A stretch of 64,000 nt of DNA from Lineolata rhizophorae (Eukaryota > Ascomycota > Dothideomycetes > Lineolatales > Lineolataceae). The notes under the pieces were generated by a model that searched no databases, was not told where the DNA came from, and saw only the letters and a list, made by a program, of their open reading frames with translations. The translations under genes were made by a program, and so were the position numbers. The DNA lies in contig MU001688.1 in assembly GCA_010093515.1 (NCBI GenBank), forward strand, positions 435,394 through 499,393, written 5' to 3'. Below, piece by piece: positions 1 to 11,953 of the stretch; the stretch's first letter is position 1, and each line of letters opens with the position of its first letter.

Positions 1-1080
1 AGCTCATGTTTTCCATTTGATTACTAGTTGAATGTTCAGTAATCCGTTGGTCACTATCAGCGATTCCCTATGATGTTACGTCAAATCGATGACTAGCTGC
101 TCAAGTCTTACGCACGATTTTGTTCTGCATGGCGAAGCAAAATTTCTATCTTCGCTCAAATCTTTCGTGGTGCTATGTAGGCCATAGAATCCTAATCTAA
201 AAGGCAGGTTCTACCCTAACCATCTCTTAACGATCCGCAAATTTGTAGAGCATCCTGCCTCTCTACGCGCTAAATGATGATTGCGTAGTTACCTGCTATA
301 TCAAGCAGCAGCAACAGCAGAAACACTCTGACTGAAAATTGAGTGTGAAGTTCTTTCCATTTAGTCTATGATATCGTACTTTGCCATTAGAACTACCGAT
401 CTAATTCAACGCCACCGACTAGAAACGTTCACAATTGACAAGGACAATACTCTTCATGCACCTCGGCGAAGCCGGCCATGGCTAATTTATCTCGACCTCA
501 AAAATATTTTGGCTATCAATATCAAACTCAACAAGCTTCTGCTCAAAGTCGATCCGCAAAACAGCGGCATCACATCTGAGCTAGGCCAGCAGGACCTACA
601 CTGTCCATTCCAAGTTTATACACTTTCTCCGGGAAAAGGAACGAGTTCAGCGATATATATTTTCCCGGCGGTCGAACAACGCATATCTGATCGTGGTCAG
701 ACAAGACATCGGCGGATGGCACATCTAGCGATGATTGGCTGTCGAGCTGTGGCCCCCACCCGTCCTCCCCATATAGGGACAGGGCAAAGTGCTAGAAAGC
801 TCACTTCTGGAATGGCATCGCCAAGGCTTTTTAATTTACGCAGGCTTCAGGACCTGATATCTGTGCTCAGCTCCTCTGTGTTTAAGACCTTAAAATTATT
901 AGTGCCAGATGCGAGATCATAAGGCTATTCCAGCTGCATACAGTATTCCATCTAGCACACCATGCAATATCAACAGATAGCTGTACAAGTGCATATTGCC
1001 AGAAATGGCTCTTTTCCAGTTTTGGAGGTTCATGGAGGTTCAACAGGGGTCCTATCACACTCCCGGAACGGCACCACCCT
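1..1080. other. Intergenic, 3' flank of the SRP receptor beta gene
   Basis: No supported gene. A 184-codon open frame lies at 368-922 (+), but its protein has no recognisable domain, signal or compositional bias, and no splice structure joins it to anything. The stretch most likely holds the 3' end of the SRP receptor transcript and plain intergenic DNA. Confidence 0.5.
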
Positions 1081-2134
1081 TCACAACTGCCTCCCAATCC
1101 ATTCCCACCACGCCTGCACATCCGGCCCACCCCCTCCAAGCACATTACCCCCCACCACCTCCACCAACACATCCACCTCCTCCATCTGCCGAAACTCGAA
1201 CCGGCCCTCACCGCCCTCACCTAACCACCCAGCATCCTCATCCTCCTCTGCCCTGCCGCCTTCGCCGCCGCCGCCCGAATCCAACAGGCCCTTCGCCCTA
1301 CTCTCGCGCACCCTGCCCACCTCGTCCTCCAGCGCCCTCGCCACCACCTTCGCCGGCGCCGCCGTGAACAAATCCATCTTGTTCGCCGCCACGAGCACGG
1401 GCACGGTACCCGGACCGCGGCTGGTGCGCGCGCGCGCGTGGCGCCGCTGCAGCGCGAGCAGGACGTCGTGGAGGTAGGCGGCGGCCTCGGCCAGGGAGTC
1501 GGAGCCCGGCGCCAGGCGGGCGGCGTCGACGACGAAGACGAGGGCGTGCGGGAAGGACGGCACCGTGGCCGACTTGGTCTTGGAGGCTGGCGGCGCAGAG
1601 AGCCGTGAGAGGGCATGGTGCCGCAGCTTGCCGTGGCCGGGCGTGTCGATCAGGGTGATGCGCCGCTGGGCGAGGAGCGTCGGGTCTTCGGTGGAGCGGT
1701 AGCGGTTCGATTCGGTGGTGATGGAGGGGGGTAGCGTAGCTGTGGCGGTGGCAGGGACTTGGGATATATGTGTTGGTGAGGGTGTTCCTCGTTCGAGCTG
1801 GTTGTTGGAAGGAGGTTAGTTGCTTTTTAGACTAGGGATGAGAGTTCGCTCATGGTATGGGTCGCGTGGCCCGAACCGGTTCCTCAAGTTTGGATCTTCA
1901 CAGGACAAAGCGTTGACTGGTGGAAGTTCGTACCTGCGTGAATAATGACGTCTTGCCTGAGCCGCTCGGCCCAAGTATGAGGAATGTGGGCAGTGTCTTA
2001 GGGGTGCGAGCGCGGTACAAGAACTGGTGTAAGAGAATGGGAATCAAAAAAGCCACCAGGAGAGTGACCAGGATGCCTGTGAGAGTAGGGCCCAGGAGGA
2101 CCGTTGGCCAGCTGTCCACATCGTGCCAGGCCAT
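1081..2134 (-). CDS. SRP102: Signal recognition particle receptor subunit beta
   Basis: Small GTPase subunit of the SRP receptor, which anchors SR-alpha at the ER membrane for co-translational targeting. Two exons, 2134-1934 and 1797-1081, join in phase 0 to give 305 residues. The 136-bp intron has donor GTACGA, a CTAAC branch box and acceptor CAG. The ATG at 2134 is followed by a membrane anchor at about residues 11-40 (hydrophobic LVTLLVAFLIPILL). Then come the P-loop GPSGSGKTS (55-63), the G3 motif DTPGHG (118-123) and the G4 motif NKMD (206-209). An N-terminal membrane segment directly before a P-loop is the hallmark of SR-beta. Length fits fungal members. An acidic, glycine-rich insert follows the NKMD region, and the protein ends with a Trp-rich tail (AWWEWIGRQL). 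Family call is secure; the intron is inferred from signals and frame. Confidence 0.93.
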
Positions 2135-4266
2135 GGTCAGAGCTGCGCGCCGGAGATGCCCAGCCTGCAGCGCTTTGCGAGGCACGAATACAGTGTAGCT
2201 TGAGCTAAGATGGGCGAGCTTTAGCAGGAACGCACGAGTGGGGCCACCGCAGCCGGCGCCACAGTGGCTTGCACACAACTCGTGTGACCCCGGAACGCGG
2301 TGCACCGAGAGGGGTGAACTGTTTCTCCGGCCGGCCGTGGCTTTCCTCGGCCGCCGTGATGCCACACGACCCGGGCGCTCAGGCCTGGGATTTGCGACCG
2401 CGCACAGACAACACGCTTGCTGCTAGCGGGGCGACGGGGAGGCCCACACAGACCCTCCGGGAGGCCAGAAACATCCGGGCTGCCCGGCTGGGGTGGCTGG
2501 GGGGCGCGCGGACGCTAGCGGCCGCGGATGGAGGCCCGCCTTGGCTCGCGACTCGTAGCTGGAACCTAATCTCGACTTCAACTGCTGCTCCTCTGTTTTC
2601 CAGCGGAGTAGAAGTGTGGTCCGCGGGAAGGCTTTGTATTGTCGTCTGGCAGGCCGACGAGTCTTGGGAGAAATGCCGTCTGCAGGCGTCCAAGGCAACC
2701 GGTAGATTGGCCGTGTCGTCTGGGTTGTTTTGCCGCGTGGCCGACAAGTCACAAATCTAATTCGACCGGCCGGGATAGGGGCTGCTCAGCCCATCCAATT
2801 GGGGGCCCCAGCCTTCCCGCCCTCCCGACCTCGCATCAGAGCACACGGCTGCCGAAAGCAAAAAAAAAAAAAGAGAAAAGGAAGGCACTATCGTTGAGCT
2901 TTTGTAACATGTCACTTCCGGACGCATCACTCGTCACTTGTAGAATAGCGCCCATGCAATTGGAATCACAATCGGGGCCACCTGCATTGATAATCATACA
3001 AGACTCGTCCGCCCGACATGAAAGAAAACAGAACAGTTGAGACTGGCTGCTGCGCTCGACTGACTCGACTGACTTTCGACGGTCGCAGAGGCCGAGGCTA
3101 TCTACTTCCGCAGATGGTATTTTCCCTCTCGCCACGCTCTCCTTGCCGTTTTTCATGGTTCAGTCTTTTTGCTTGCTCCCACCACAGCCATCGCATACAT
3201 TAGCGTTTGTTTGAGCTCCCGTCGCTACATTCCACCCTCTTACAAGTGCTCCGTTCCTTTGTTCCATGTAGGTAATACCAGTGATACCACAACCCTACAT
3301 GTTGTTCGGCATCCGCTGACATGAAAGCAAGAAAACAGGAAATAGAGCTACAAAAGATTCATGACCGCACAAAGCAAAGAAATCGTGGTTCTCAGATGCT
3401 AGTGCTGAATCTCCGTCGTCGTGGCCCAGTGATGTCAGCCAGAAGAGTCGAGAACGTCGCCGCAGCGAGTTTTGAAGCCGGTTCACTCCGCCCTTCTCAA
3501 TCCGAAATCTACCACCCGCGTTCCAACACTCTGCCGGTGGGGGAGCAGATCTTCAAGCAAGGAGTGCGTTGGACACAGATGTGTAAAAGAACCGGAAGAA
3601 AGGAGGCTGACTGAATGACTTGAATGAGAAAGAAGCCCACTCCGGTTATGGTGTTCAACAAAGTAACTGGAATAAGGAATCGAAAGAACACAATGCAGAT
3701 TAAAAGGATGATAAAGGGTAGCAATGTAGGGATGTATGCTATAAAAGATGAGAAGACAAGAATGATGAATGATTGCAAAGATGAAGAACACGATCGTTTT
3801 ATTGGGTCTAGCGGTCGAGGTTTTTTGCTTTGATGGCGGCCGTCATTTGTCAAGGTCTTGCCCTTCTGTCTCGGGGATATCATGTGTCATGAACAACGAA
3901 ATAATAGTCCTTGGTGTTTCGTTCGCTGAGATGGTTCTCTCTTTTTTTTTTTGGTGATCCCGTAGCCCAAGCGCCGCAAACGCCCACCACAAGACGGGGA
4001 ATCGGGATCTGGCGTCGACATTTGAAAAGGAGAATAAGATCGAAGGCCGTGAAATGAAGAACAAAGGGAAGTAATTGTTGCTGGAGGAAAGGAATTTTGG
4101 GTTCTCATGTGGTAACGAAATGTAGAATCTAAGGTGTGTTGACTTCGGGGATCGTTCAACGCTTTCTAACCTTTCCCACCAGGAGAAAGTGCGATGAACC
4201 AACGCGTAGTATTCGAAATGGATTTAATGAGCCGGTCGGATCCAGCGAATCCGTCATGCTTTGCAA
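2135..4266. other. Intergenic between SRP receptor start and VIB-1-like gene end
   Basis: No supported gene in about 2.1 kb. It should contain the promoter and leader of the SRP receptor gene (right of 2134 on the minus strand) and the 3' untranslated region of the NDT80 factor. A run of 13 A lies at 2860-2872 and a run of T near 3942-3952. All open frames are short and unlike known proteins. Confidence 0.5.
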
Positions 4267-6927
4267 CTAGTAGCTTTGATGAGGGTAATATCCCTTGCTA
4301 CTATCCGTCAATTGAAACCTGCCTGGAGCACAGCTGCCCGTCATCCAGTTAGAGTTTGACAGCTGAGGCGGCGCATATCCTTCCTTTGATGATTTCCCGT
4401 CGTCGAATGGTGGAAGGGTCACTTGGATTGATGGTTTCGTGTCGCGATGGCCATATCCAGCATCTTCTAGCGGGGCAGGGCAATATTGATAACCGTCGCA
4501 ACCTTCAAGAGACTTTCTCTCGTCGTCTAGGTGACCTTCGAGGGACACGGGTTCACCGGGCCCACCGCTGATCGAGCTTGACGAGCTAACAGAATGGCTT
4601 CCACCTGGACTGGGGTCCATGGCGTAGTGATGATGGCTGCCGCGTGAATAACCTCCATGCATGTTATTCAACGTCGAAAAACTACCGAGGCCACGCACAC
4701 CGTTGTTAGCGCCGTAGTGGTGTCCACCAGCTCCGGCTCCAGGGTTCCCAGGATTGCCTCGTGCCCCTCCAGCCGGATTATGCGGGCCTTCATTCTGGTA
4801 ATGGCTAGGAGAGCGACCTCGGACGACAACACGATCGCTAGCGCGTTCAGCGATTTTAACCCAAGTCTTATCGGTCTCAGGCTCGGAGGCTGACCTCCTC
4901 ACGTCCACCCAGAGCTCCACGATAAGGTGGTAGTACTGTTGCTGCGCGCGTCTCTTGCCGTTGTTGGCCGTGGCGCTTTTGAATTGAATGCGCTCGAATG
5001 TATGCTGATAATTCGCCGCACTATTTTGCGGCATAGCATACCCAGGAACTTGATCGTTGTCGCAGGCCTCGCCCTGCAAAGGCAGAACTGGCGCCGTCGA
5101 AACGACTGGATGATGGTAAGGGGGCATACCATAAGGCTCCGGGTGAGGCTTGTTAGCTGGCATTGGGAAGAGCTTTTCTTTCTTTATCTGCAACTGAGGG
5201 CCCTTATCGCGTTTTGGAGTATGCTGTACCAGCTCAATCGTCTTCCCTTGAGCGCCGTCGACTGCAGCTGAAAGGCTCATCGCTATTGCTTGGATCTGCT
5301 CCGGTCTGTCTTTGGATCGGTTCAAGTACAGGCGACTCCCAGCACATTGGGGGTTCAACGTGTACGAGCACTGAACAGAAAAGTAATTTCGCCTGTAACA
5401 AGTCCAGATTTGATCCGCAGAATAGAAGAACCCTTTCTCTATCTTTGCTTCGATTTGGGGCTTCACCGAGGAGCCTTCATAACTGATGTCATGGAAGACG
5501 CGCTGGTCTGAGAAAGGAGGGGTACCCGCTGGCCGGCTATCCGGATGTAAATAGCTCGAACCATATGCAGCAGCATACTGCCCAGCTGGTGCCGGAAGAG
5601 TTCCCATTGTCACTGGCAATGGGGCTCGTGGGGTCTCAGTGTACGCCCTAGGGAGAGCTCCAGAGTGGTTACGAGGAGAAACTGGCAGGTTGTGGGCGTG
5701 CCTCCCAGTGTGAGGAGTAGTAGTAGAGTAAGCTTCCCGTATTGATCCAGCGGCACCGAACGAAGGGGACACTGTGCTGTTTATGCCGGGCGATCGCATT
5801 TCGGGGGCAGAGCTGTCGGTCCTACCGGTTTGGCCACGTTGTCAGCTGCTGTTCGCCTGACTTTCGGCATACTTCGGCCTAGACAAGCCACGGCGGAAGG
5901 GACGATAGATGGCACTTATACACACATTGAGGTCATTCGCGGCCGCACACTCGATATGCTGCCGCCGCTCCAAGACGAATAGCCCGCAGATCCTTGGTAG
6001 AGATGCGAGCTCGGGTAAGGGTTCGGGACAACGCTCGAGCCTCCAGAGGAGTAGGCGTTCGGTAGATGGAAAGGCGGGCAAGCCACCTGCGAGTTGTTGG
6101 AGCTGGGGCTGGTGGAAATAGAGCCGGACCCCGAATCAGAGATGGAAGAGGTCGAGTGGTACCTAATAGCAGGTCAGGAACACAAGTTAGTCGTCTTCAG
6201 AGATAAAAAAGGCCGCAAAACAGATAAAAAAAAAACACGATGCCTGTAGGTGAATATGTGTAACTCAGACCGGTTCGTGCAACAATTAAGAGTGTCAATC
6301 AGGGCAAGGGATCCAATATGTCAAGTTGCAAGGGTTGTCGTGTGATCAACCGCGCTGCTGGGAGAGATAGTGTGGCCCGACTGCACGGAACTTTGTGTCA
6401 CGGCTATGCTGCTCAACATGGCGACGTGTTTGTGTTCCAGCGAATGTTGCGCCCCAGTCGTTGAAGCTTTGGGCATCAGCTTCGCCTTAGCAGGAGCGTC
6501 GCTGGGGCGCCGCCTGCGGTACACGCCGTGCGCCAAGCATTCAGCAGCCCACCCATGGGGCCAGGCCAAGGACTCAAGGCTAGCTGCGGGGGAAGAGGCG
6601 ATCGGGAGAGAACAACCCGAAAGGACCAATAGAAAAGCATTCTACTCACTGGTTGTCGCCCGTCTCGGCGCGATGAGGAAGATAATGGGTCGAAGGCATC
6701 GAAAGCATGCTATGAGCTGACTGGCCCAGCTCGCTCTCTGGTCCTGTTGCCGCGGACCCTGTAAAGGAGGTATGATGGGCGTTCGACCCAATATGGTCGA
6801 CGAATTCGGACTCCGGTGGGAGTGAGAAGTTCTCGACTACTAGTCGCGAAGCTCGGTCAGCCAAGTTCAACCAGGGGCCCAGCCGCGAATCGCGGCGCAG
6901 AAACGCTGACAAGCTATAACGACGCAT
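4267..6927 (-). CDS. vib-1: VIB-1/XprG-like NDT80 (PhoG-fold) transcription factor
   Basis: DNA-binding regulator of the NDT80 family. In Neurospora VIB-1 and Aspergillus XprG, members control heterokaryon-incompatibility genes, extracellular proteases and the starvation response. Three exons: 6927-6650, 6162-5926 and 5821-4267, giving 689 residues. Introns are 487 bp (donor GTGAGT, branch CTAAC, acceptor TAG) and 104 bp (donor GTGTGT, branch CTGAC, acceptor TAG). Codons split by both introns rejoin in frame. The DNA-binding domain spans about residues 285-516, with the patches ADQIWTCYRRNYFSVQCSY, QYYHLIVELWVDV and VVVRGRSPSHYQNEGP, the last typical of the family. The N-terminus is Ser/Gly-rich and the C-terminus is Gly/His/Pro-rich. 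The start is uncertain: ATG at 6927, or at 6708 (616 residues), or an undetected upstream exon. A very long gene-free region lies upstream. Confidence 0.88.
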
Positions 6928-7569
6928 GATGTGGGACGAAAACGATCGCCATGGTTGTGCCCCGGAGCTTAAGAGAAAAGAGCGTGTAGGTAATTTAGAG
7001 GCCGCAGTGGTTACACAATGCCGTCGACCCGTCCGGAGCACCCGCAGTAGGCGGGGGCAGCAAGATGGACGCAGCCACAGCCGTCGAGCGGACAAGGGGA
7101 AGATCCCGCCGACAGCGAAAATGCAGAGGGTTCGCGGGCATACAATATAGAAAATAAGACGGAACTAGCAGGGAGTGGAACGAAGACCGTGAAGGTGCAG
7201 GGTGAGATGGTGGTGGGTTAATGCAGCTCGGGGACTGGGATCCTTGCGGTTGTGGGTGGTAAGGCTGATAGCAAGCAAAGCAAGTGGTGGCAGTAAACCG
7301 GAAACTAGGAAATTCGGACACTTACAGCTTCTCTGGACAGTCTGATGCATTTTTTACTGAAAGTGGATTCGCGCTCTGATCGCGCCCGATCGGGCCGGCG
7401 GCGGCTTCTGTTCACTCGCTCCCGTCTCGGCCTTCCGCGAGCACCCTTGGCCTTCGGGCCGCTAGCCAGAATCCGAACAGCCAGCTGCCGATGGCGAAGT
7501 TGCGATGTTCTCTCGCTCTCTCACCAACTCCCTCGCCCTCGCTCGCGCACACTCGAGGATTCCGGTTTG

Positions 7570-10500
7570 GCGGCCGCCTAAATTAAAATCCTGCGACCCA
7601 CTGCTCAGGGACGGCCGGTCCCCAGGAACCCCACAAATCCCCACGGCTCGCTCGCGCGCTCAACCGTCGTGCTTCAACGTTCCGGCCAAAGATTAAAACA
7701 CACACTGCACCGCACAGTGGGAAACAGAAACGCTTGGACAGCGCACGAGGCCCGAGCTCCTCCACCGGAATTGCGCACGTACTGGATTCGGGGTCGGGCC
7801 GGATCGCCCTACACTGGCAGTTTCTGGTCGCTTGCCGGGTGTGCCTTGGCTGGTCCGGGGGGTCAGCGTCGAATCTGGGGCTTTAGCCGGCGCAGCGGGC
7901 GCCTCTCTCAGCCACTAGTTGCGGGTCGCGGGCCAGGTGTGGGTAGGGCCTGTTCCGTTTCGACGTTGGCCGCGTTGGAGCTGCGTCAATCTCAGCCCAG
8001 AGGCTGCGGGCGCTCCTAGCAGCGGCACTTTATCCAAGATTTGGACACCGCGGATGCCGGCCGAGGAGCAAGGTCTTAAAGTGCCCGTCGCTGGGCCTGC
8101 CGAGCTGAGCCGCAGGGCGGACTATGTCGCGCAGGAAAGGAGGTGTGGGATCAATAGAAGATCGCAACAAGATCGCGTGCGAGCGGACTTGGCCTCTAAA
8201 TGGGCGCCGAGCTACGACTGAGTTATGCGATAGGTCGCAGCGTGAACTCAGTAATTTGTTTTGGAGCCCGTTTGGCGTCCGCTGCGCAGCTATCCGGTGG
8301 TCTCTTTCCTCCGCGACTTGATCTGCAGCTTATAGGTCAACTTCTGTCTTCCTTGCATGCGAAGCCGATCGGCAGAGAAGGTACAAGGGGACTCGACGCA
8401 CCAGAGTTGAGTGGCGCAGGGGTGGCTTCCCCTCGTCAACCTTACTCGCTGGAGCTTTTCTCAGGCTCTGTCGGCGAACTAAGCGACGCGCGCGAGAAGC
8501 ATAGGTGAGTAGTTTATAAAGCCGCTGGACTTGGGGCGAACTCGCGGCGCTCGATCGAGGGCCGCGACAAGAGAAATACAGAATACGGCCAAAGCAGACG
8601 ACCAAAAAAAAGCAAACACGCACAGACAAAAAGGGAGCAGCGAGTCGAAGAGCAGTGACAGGTGGCGGCGGCGAAATAGAACGGAGTGGAGGAGAAGAAG
8701 AAGGAGGAGGCTGCTTATAGGGCTAACATGGGAAAATAGAAGGCGAGGACTTCGTCGTACAAGATCCGCCAGAGGGCTATGTGAGTGGGCGCTTCGCCCC
8801 CCACAGCCCCGTGATTTCCTACATGGGCAGTCGCAATGCGGATGCCAACCACGGCTCAGTTCAGAGCTACCTTGGGACTCAAGCGGCAACAAAGGACAGG
8901 CAAGGCAGGTGCCCGGCGAGGGGCTTCCCAAACCAGAGACGCCAAAAGGGAAGAGTCAAAGAAAGTGAAATTTTGGACTGACCAGGGCAGAGTGCGAGCG
9001 TGCTGACGCGGGCCGGGCGGATCCTGAGGATCTGAGTCGGCAAAGGAACAAATGAAGGCGAAGGGTGGAAGAGCAACCGGCCCGGGGGGGTGGGTGACTT
9101 CAAAGGCATTTCTGCTGCTTTGGCTCTCCCCTCCCTCGGTTTTCCCCGAGCAGAAGATTCCAAACCAGGATAGCCCGCTCCCATGAGACTCGGGGGGCCG
9201 GGCTCAGCCCAGGATTAGGGGCAACGACCCTGTCTAGATCACGATGCCAGAGTTGCATCGAGCTGCATCAAGCCATCGCATTTCCAAAAACAGCCTATCT
9301 ATGAGGAGTCCCGACGCCAGGGAGCGCCGCCGCGCTGGAGGCTCAGGCACCCCCGGGCCAGCTCGACGTGTCTCTCACCCGCGCAGCCCGCGCGCTCCTC
9401 GCTGCGGCCGCCGCGCTCGATTCTGGCCGCTCGGGACTGGCGACCCACCCGGCTTAGTCTCTTTGGGACTGGCCCGCCGTCATGCAGGAACCGTGGCCGC
9501 AGCGCTGATCCTACTTCCGGGCCCAGCCCATCGTGAAGGTCGGGCGGCTGCCCACAGCTCTGTCGCGAGGTTTCATCTTGACCAATGGGCCTGAGAATAC
9601 CCCCCTTCGCAGCTGATCAAACAGGGCATATGGATCGGGCGACGGATGGGGGTCTTGCGTCAGGGTGCGGCCGCGGCCGCGATGCCTGCGCGCTTGCTGG
9701 CATTGCTTGTTTGCTTGCTGCCACCGGCGAGAGTGGCCTAGGTAGTTCGCTCCCCGTCAACGGACGGCCGGGTGGATCCCAACGCTCCGTCACGCCGCCG
9801 CCGCGAGATCTTATCCGTCGCCCACACACACGGATGGCATCGCCATAACGCTCCCGCGCCCGCCCAAGCGAGATGATAGCAGGGCGGCCGACGGGGACCT
9901 CGACCGTTACCTGTCACAAGCCCTTTAGCGGCCGCAATACTGCTCACAAGCGCGAATGCGGACTAGAGCCTGCCGCCTCCGCCGCGCCACCATCTTTCGC
10001 CCTCGTCCGCTTTGATGCAACCCCGGCTAGCGGTGGGCGGCGCAAGCGTCTGGGGAAGGAGGGCGGCCGCCGTTCGATCGTCCTTCCCTCCGTTCCGCTC
10101 CCCGCCACCCCAGCGCCATGGTCTGCTGCTCGTCATCTGAGCCCCATCCTCCCGTCGGAGATATTGCTGCAGGCCAGGGTGGCCGGCATAGGGCAATCAG
10201 AAGCCGTGAATCAAGCGTGGCTGCCGGACGCCGACTGGTGTGGGGGGTTGGGGGAACTGTGGACTTGGAAAGTGTGCGCGCGTGCGTAGCAGGAAGGCGG
10301 AGCCAAGGAGTCCCAAACCAGCGGCGTCTAACCCCCCAGAGGACGTTAGCGGGAGGAGAAACCATTGGATATCAAGGGCAGGTAGGTAGACGTCCAGAGC
10401 GGGGGGAGCGGGGCGTGTTGTCGGCGGAGACGCTCACGGCTGTGCACGTCCAACAGCAGAGACTTGAGTATGATTTTCACTCTGAGCAATTGGGGAGGGG

Positions 10501-10961
10501 GGTGGGCAGGCTGGCAAATTGCATGGGGCTCTACGAGGCATTAGGACGTGACCGGGTCCGGTGGCGGATGATTGCTGTTGTTTGCTCCCTTGCTTTCCGG
10601 ACGGGGTGAAGAGGTTCTCTGCGATGGGCCCGGCCGGCCATGGCGCCTTCGCCTTGGCGGAAATCGACCCGATGCCGAGCGGCTCGAAGTTCTCTCGAAG
10701 CATCGCTAGGAGAGGGGTGCGCGTGTGGTTGAGAGAGGGGGGAGTACGTAAAGTTTGAGAGGGGGGTTATTGGCGCCATTGCGGTGCAGCTGCAGCGGGC
10801 AGACGGGAGCAACCAGGCCAGAGTGACGTGCAGTAGCAGGCCAGGGCGCGTGTCCAGAGCCAAAGCGGTTAGTCGTTGGAGCGCCCGCATGGGGATCCGC
10901 GGCCGCCGCCCGGATCGGCTGCCGGCCGCCGCTGGAGGGCGTTGAGGGCGTGCGCGGCCGC
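7570..10961. promoter_or_regulatory. Cluster of GCGGCCGC octamers
   Basis: Eight copies of the palindrome GCGGCCGC start at 7570, 9404, 9667, 9673 (overlapping the previous), 9928, 10063, 10899 and 10954. The core CGGCCG is two CGG triplets as an inverted repeat without spacer, the kind of sequence that dimeric Zn2Cys6 factors may bind. That function is inference: it could also be a compositional CpG-type island. It lies upstream of the VIB-1-like gene. Confidence 0.4.
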
Positions 10962-11925
10962 GGGTACCGGCAGGACAGCGCCCGGCCGGTCTGCGAATGC
11001 AGCGCTGCACTCGGGCGATGCTAGCGGAGCCTTACCAGCGCCCGTCTCGCCCCGGCCTCCTCACAGTCTACCCGCCGGGTGTACGGCAACAGGAGAGCGC
11101 CGAGCGGACGTGCTTACGTAGAATATTGTGGTTGGTTTTGTTTGATGGGGAAAAGGAAACGGGAATCGCAACCTTTGGCCAGACAGGCGAGGCCGCATCG
11201 CAGCGGGTGCGCTACTAGGCGAGGGGGGGTCCGCAAATCAAACTGGCCGGGCGCTCCGACTAGCGCGGCGCCCGCTCCCGCGCCCGGCTGTAGCGCCCCG
11301 AACAGCCCCGGTGAAACCCCCCGACGCCCAGCCCGGGCCCCGGTTTGTTTGGCGCTTCTTCCCCGCGCGCCCGTCTCAGAGCGCAACTCGGCCCGGAGGT
11401 TTGCGGTCGCGGGCTGTCGCTCTCCCGCGCCTGCGCCTATGGCTTCTCCCATGCTCGATACTTCGGCCGTGCATGTACGTATATGCTACCTCCACCGCGC
11501 TCTATACACCTAGGCCCTTTCCACACTGCATGCAGCAGCATGCGCCTAGCGCTGGCGCGGCCTCTGCTGCCGCTGCGCCGCTGCATGCACCATAGCCATC
11601 CATATATCGACCGTACCGGCGCTCCGGGTCGCGGGCTGAGCCCAGGAATGTCAGTTATTAGCTTTGCATGCCTTGCCTCATGTGCCTTGGGCTCCGTCGG
11701 CCTCCACCTCGGTGGCGGCGCCGGGCCCTACCCCGTACCCTCCGGTGCCGCGCGAAACACCCTCGAGCCTAGTCGCGGGCGCCCGCCGTCTCCTGCTCTC
11801 CCTCCCTTCTCATGCGGCTTGCCTGCTAGCATCAGAGTCTCCCGGCCTGCACCCCCTTCCCCCTTTCCTTCCCGGCGGATCACCTGAAGACGCCTCCTCG
11901 CAGGGCCGGCCTGCCGGCAGCAGCC

Positions 11926-11953
11926 AGGGCAGGGCAGGGCAGGGCAGGGCAGG
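11926..11953. repeat. AGGGC pentanucleotide tandem repeat
   Basis: Five perfect copies of AGGGC at 11926-11950, followed by a partial copy. A simple G-rich microsatellite in non-coding DNA. Confidence 0.9.

Noticed and set aside
368-922. 184-codon plus-strand frame near the window start
   Set aside because: No domain, signal peptide or splice partner; not distinguishable from chance.
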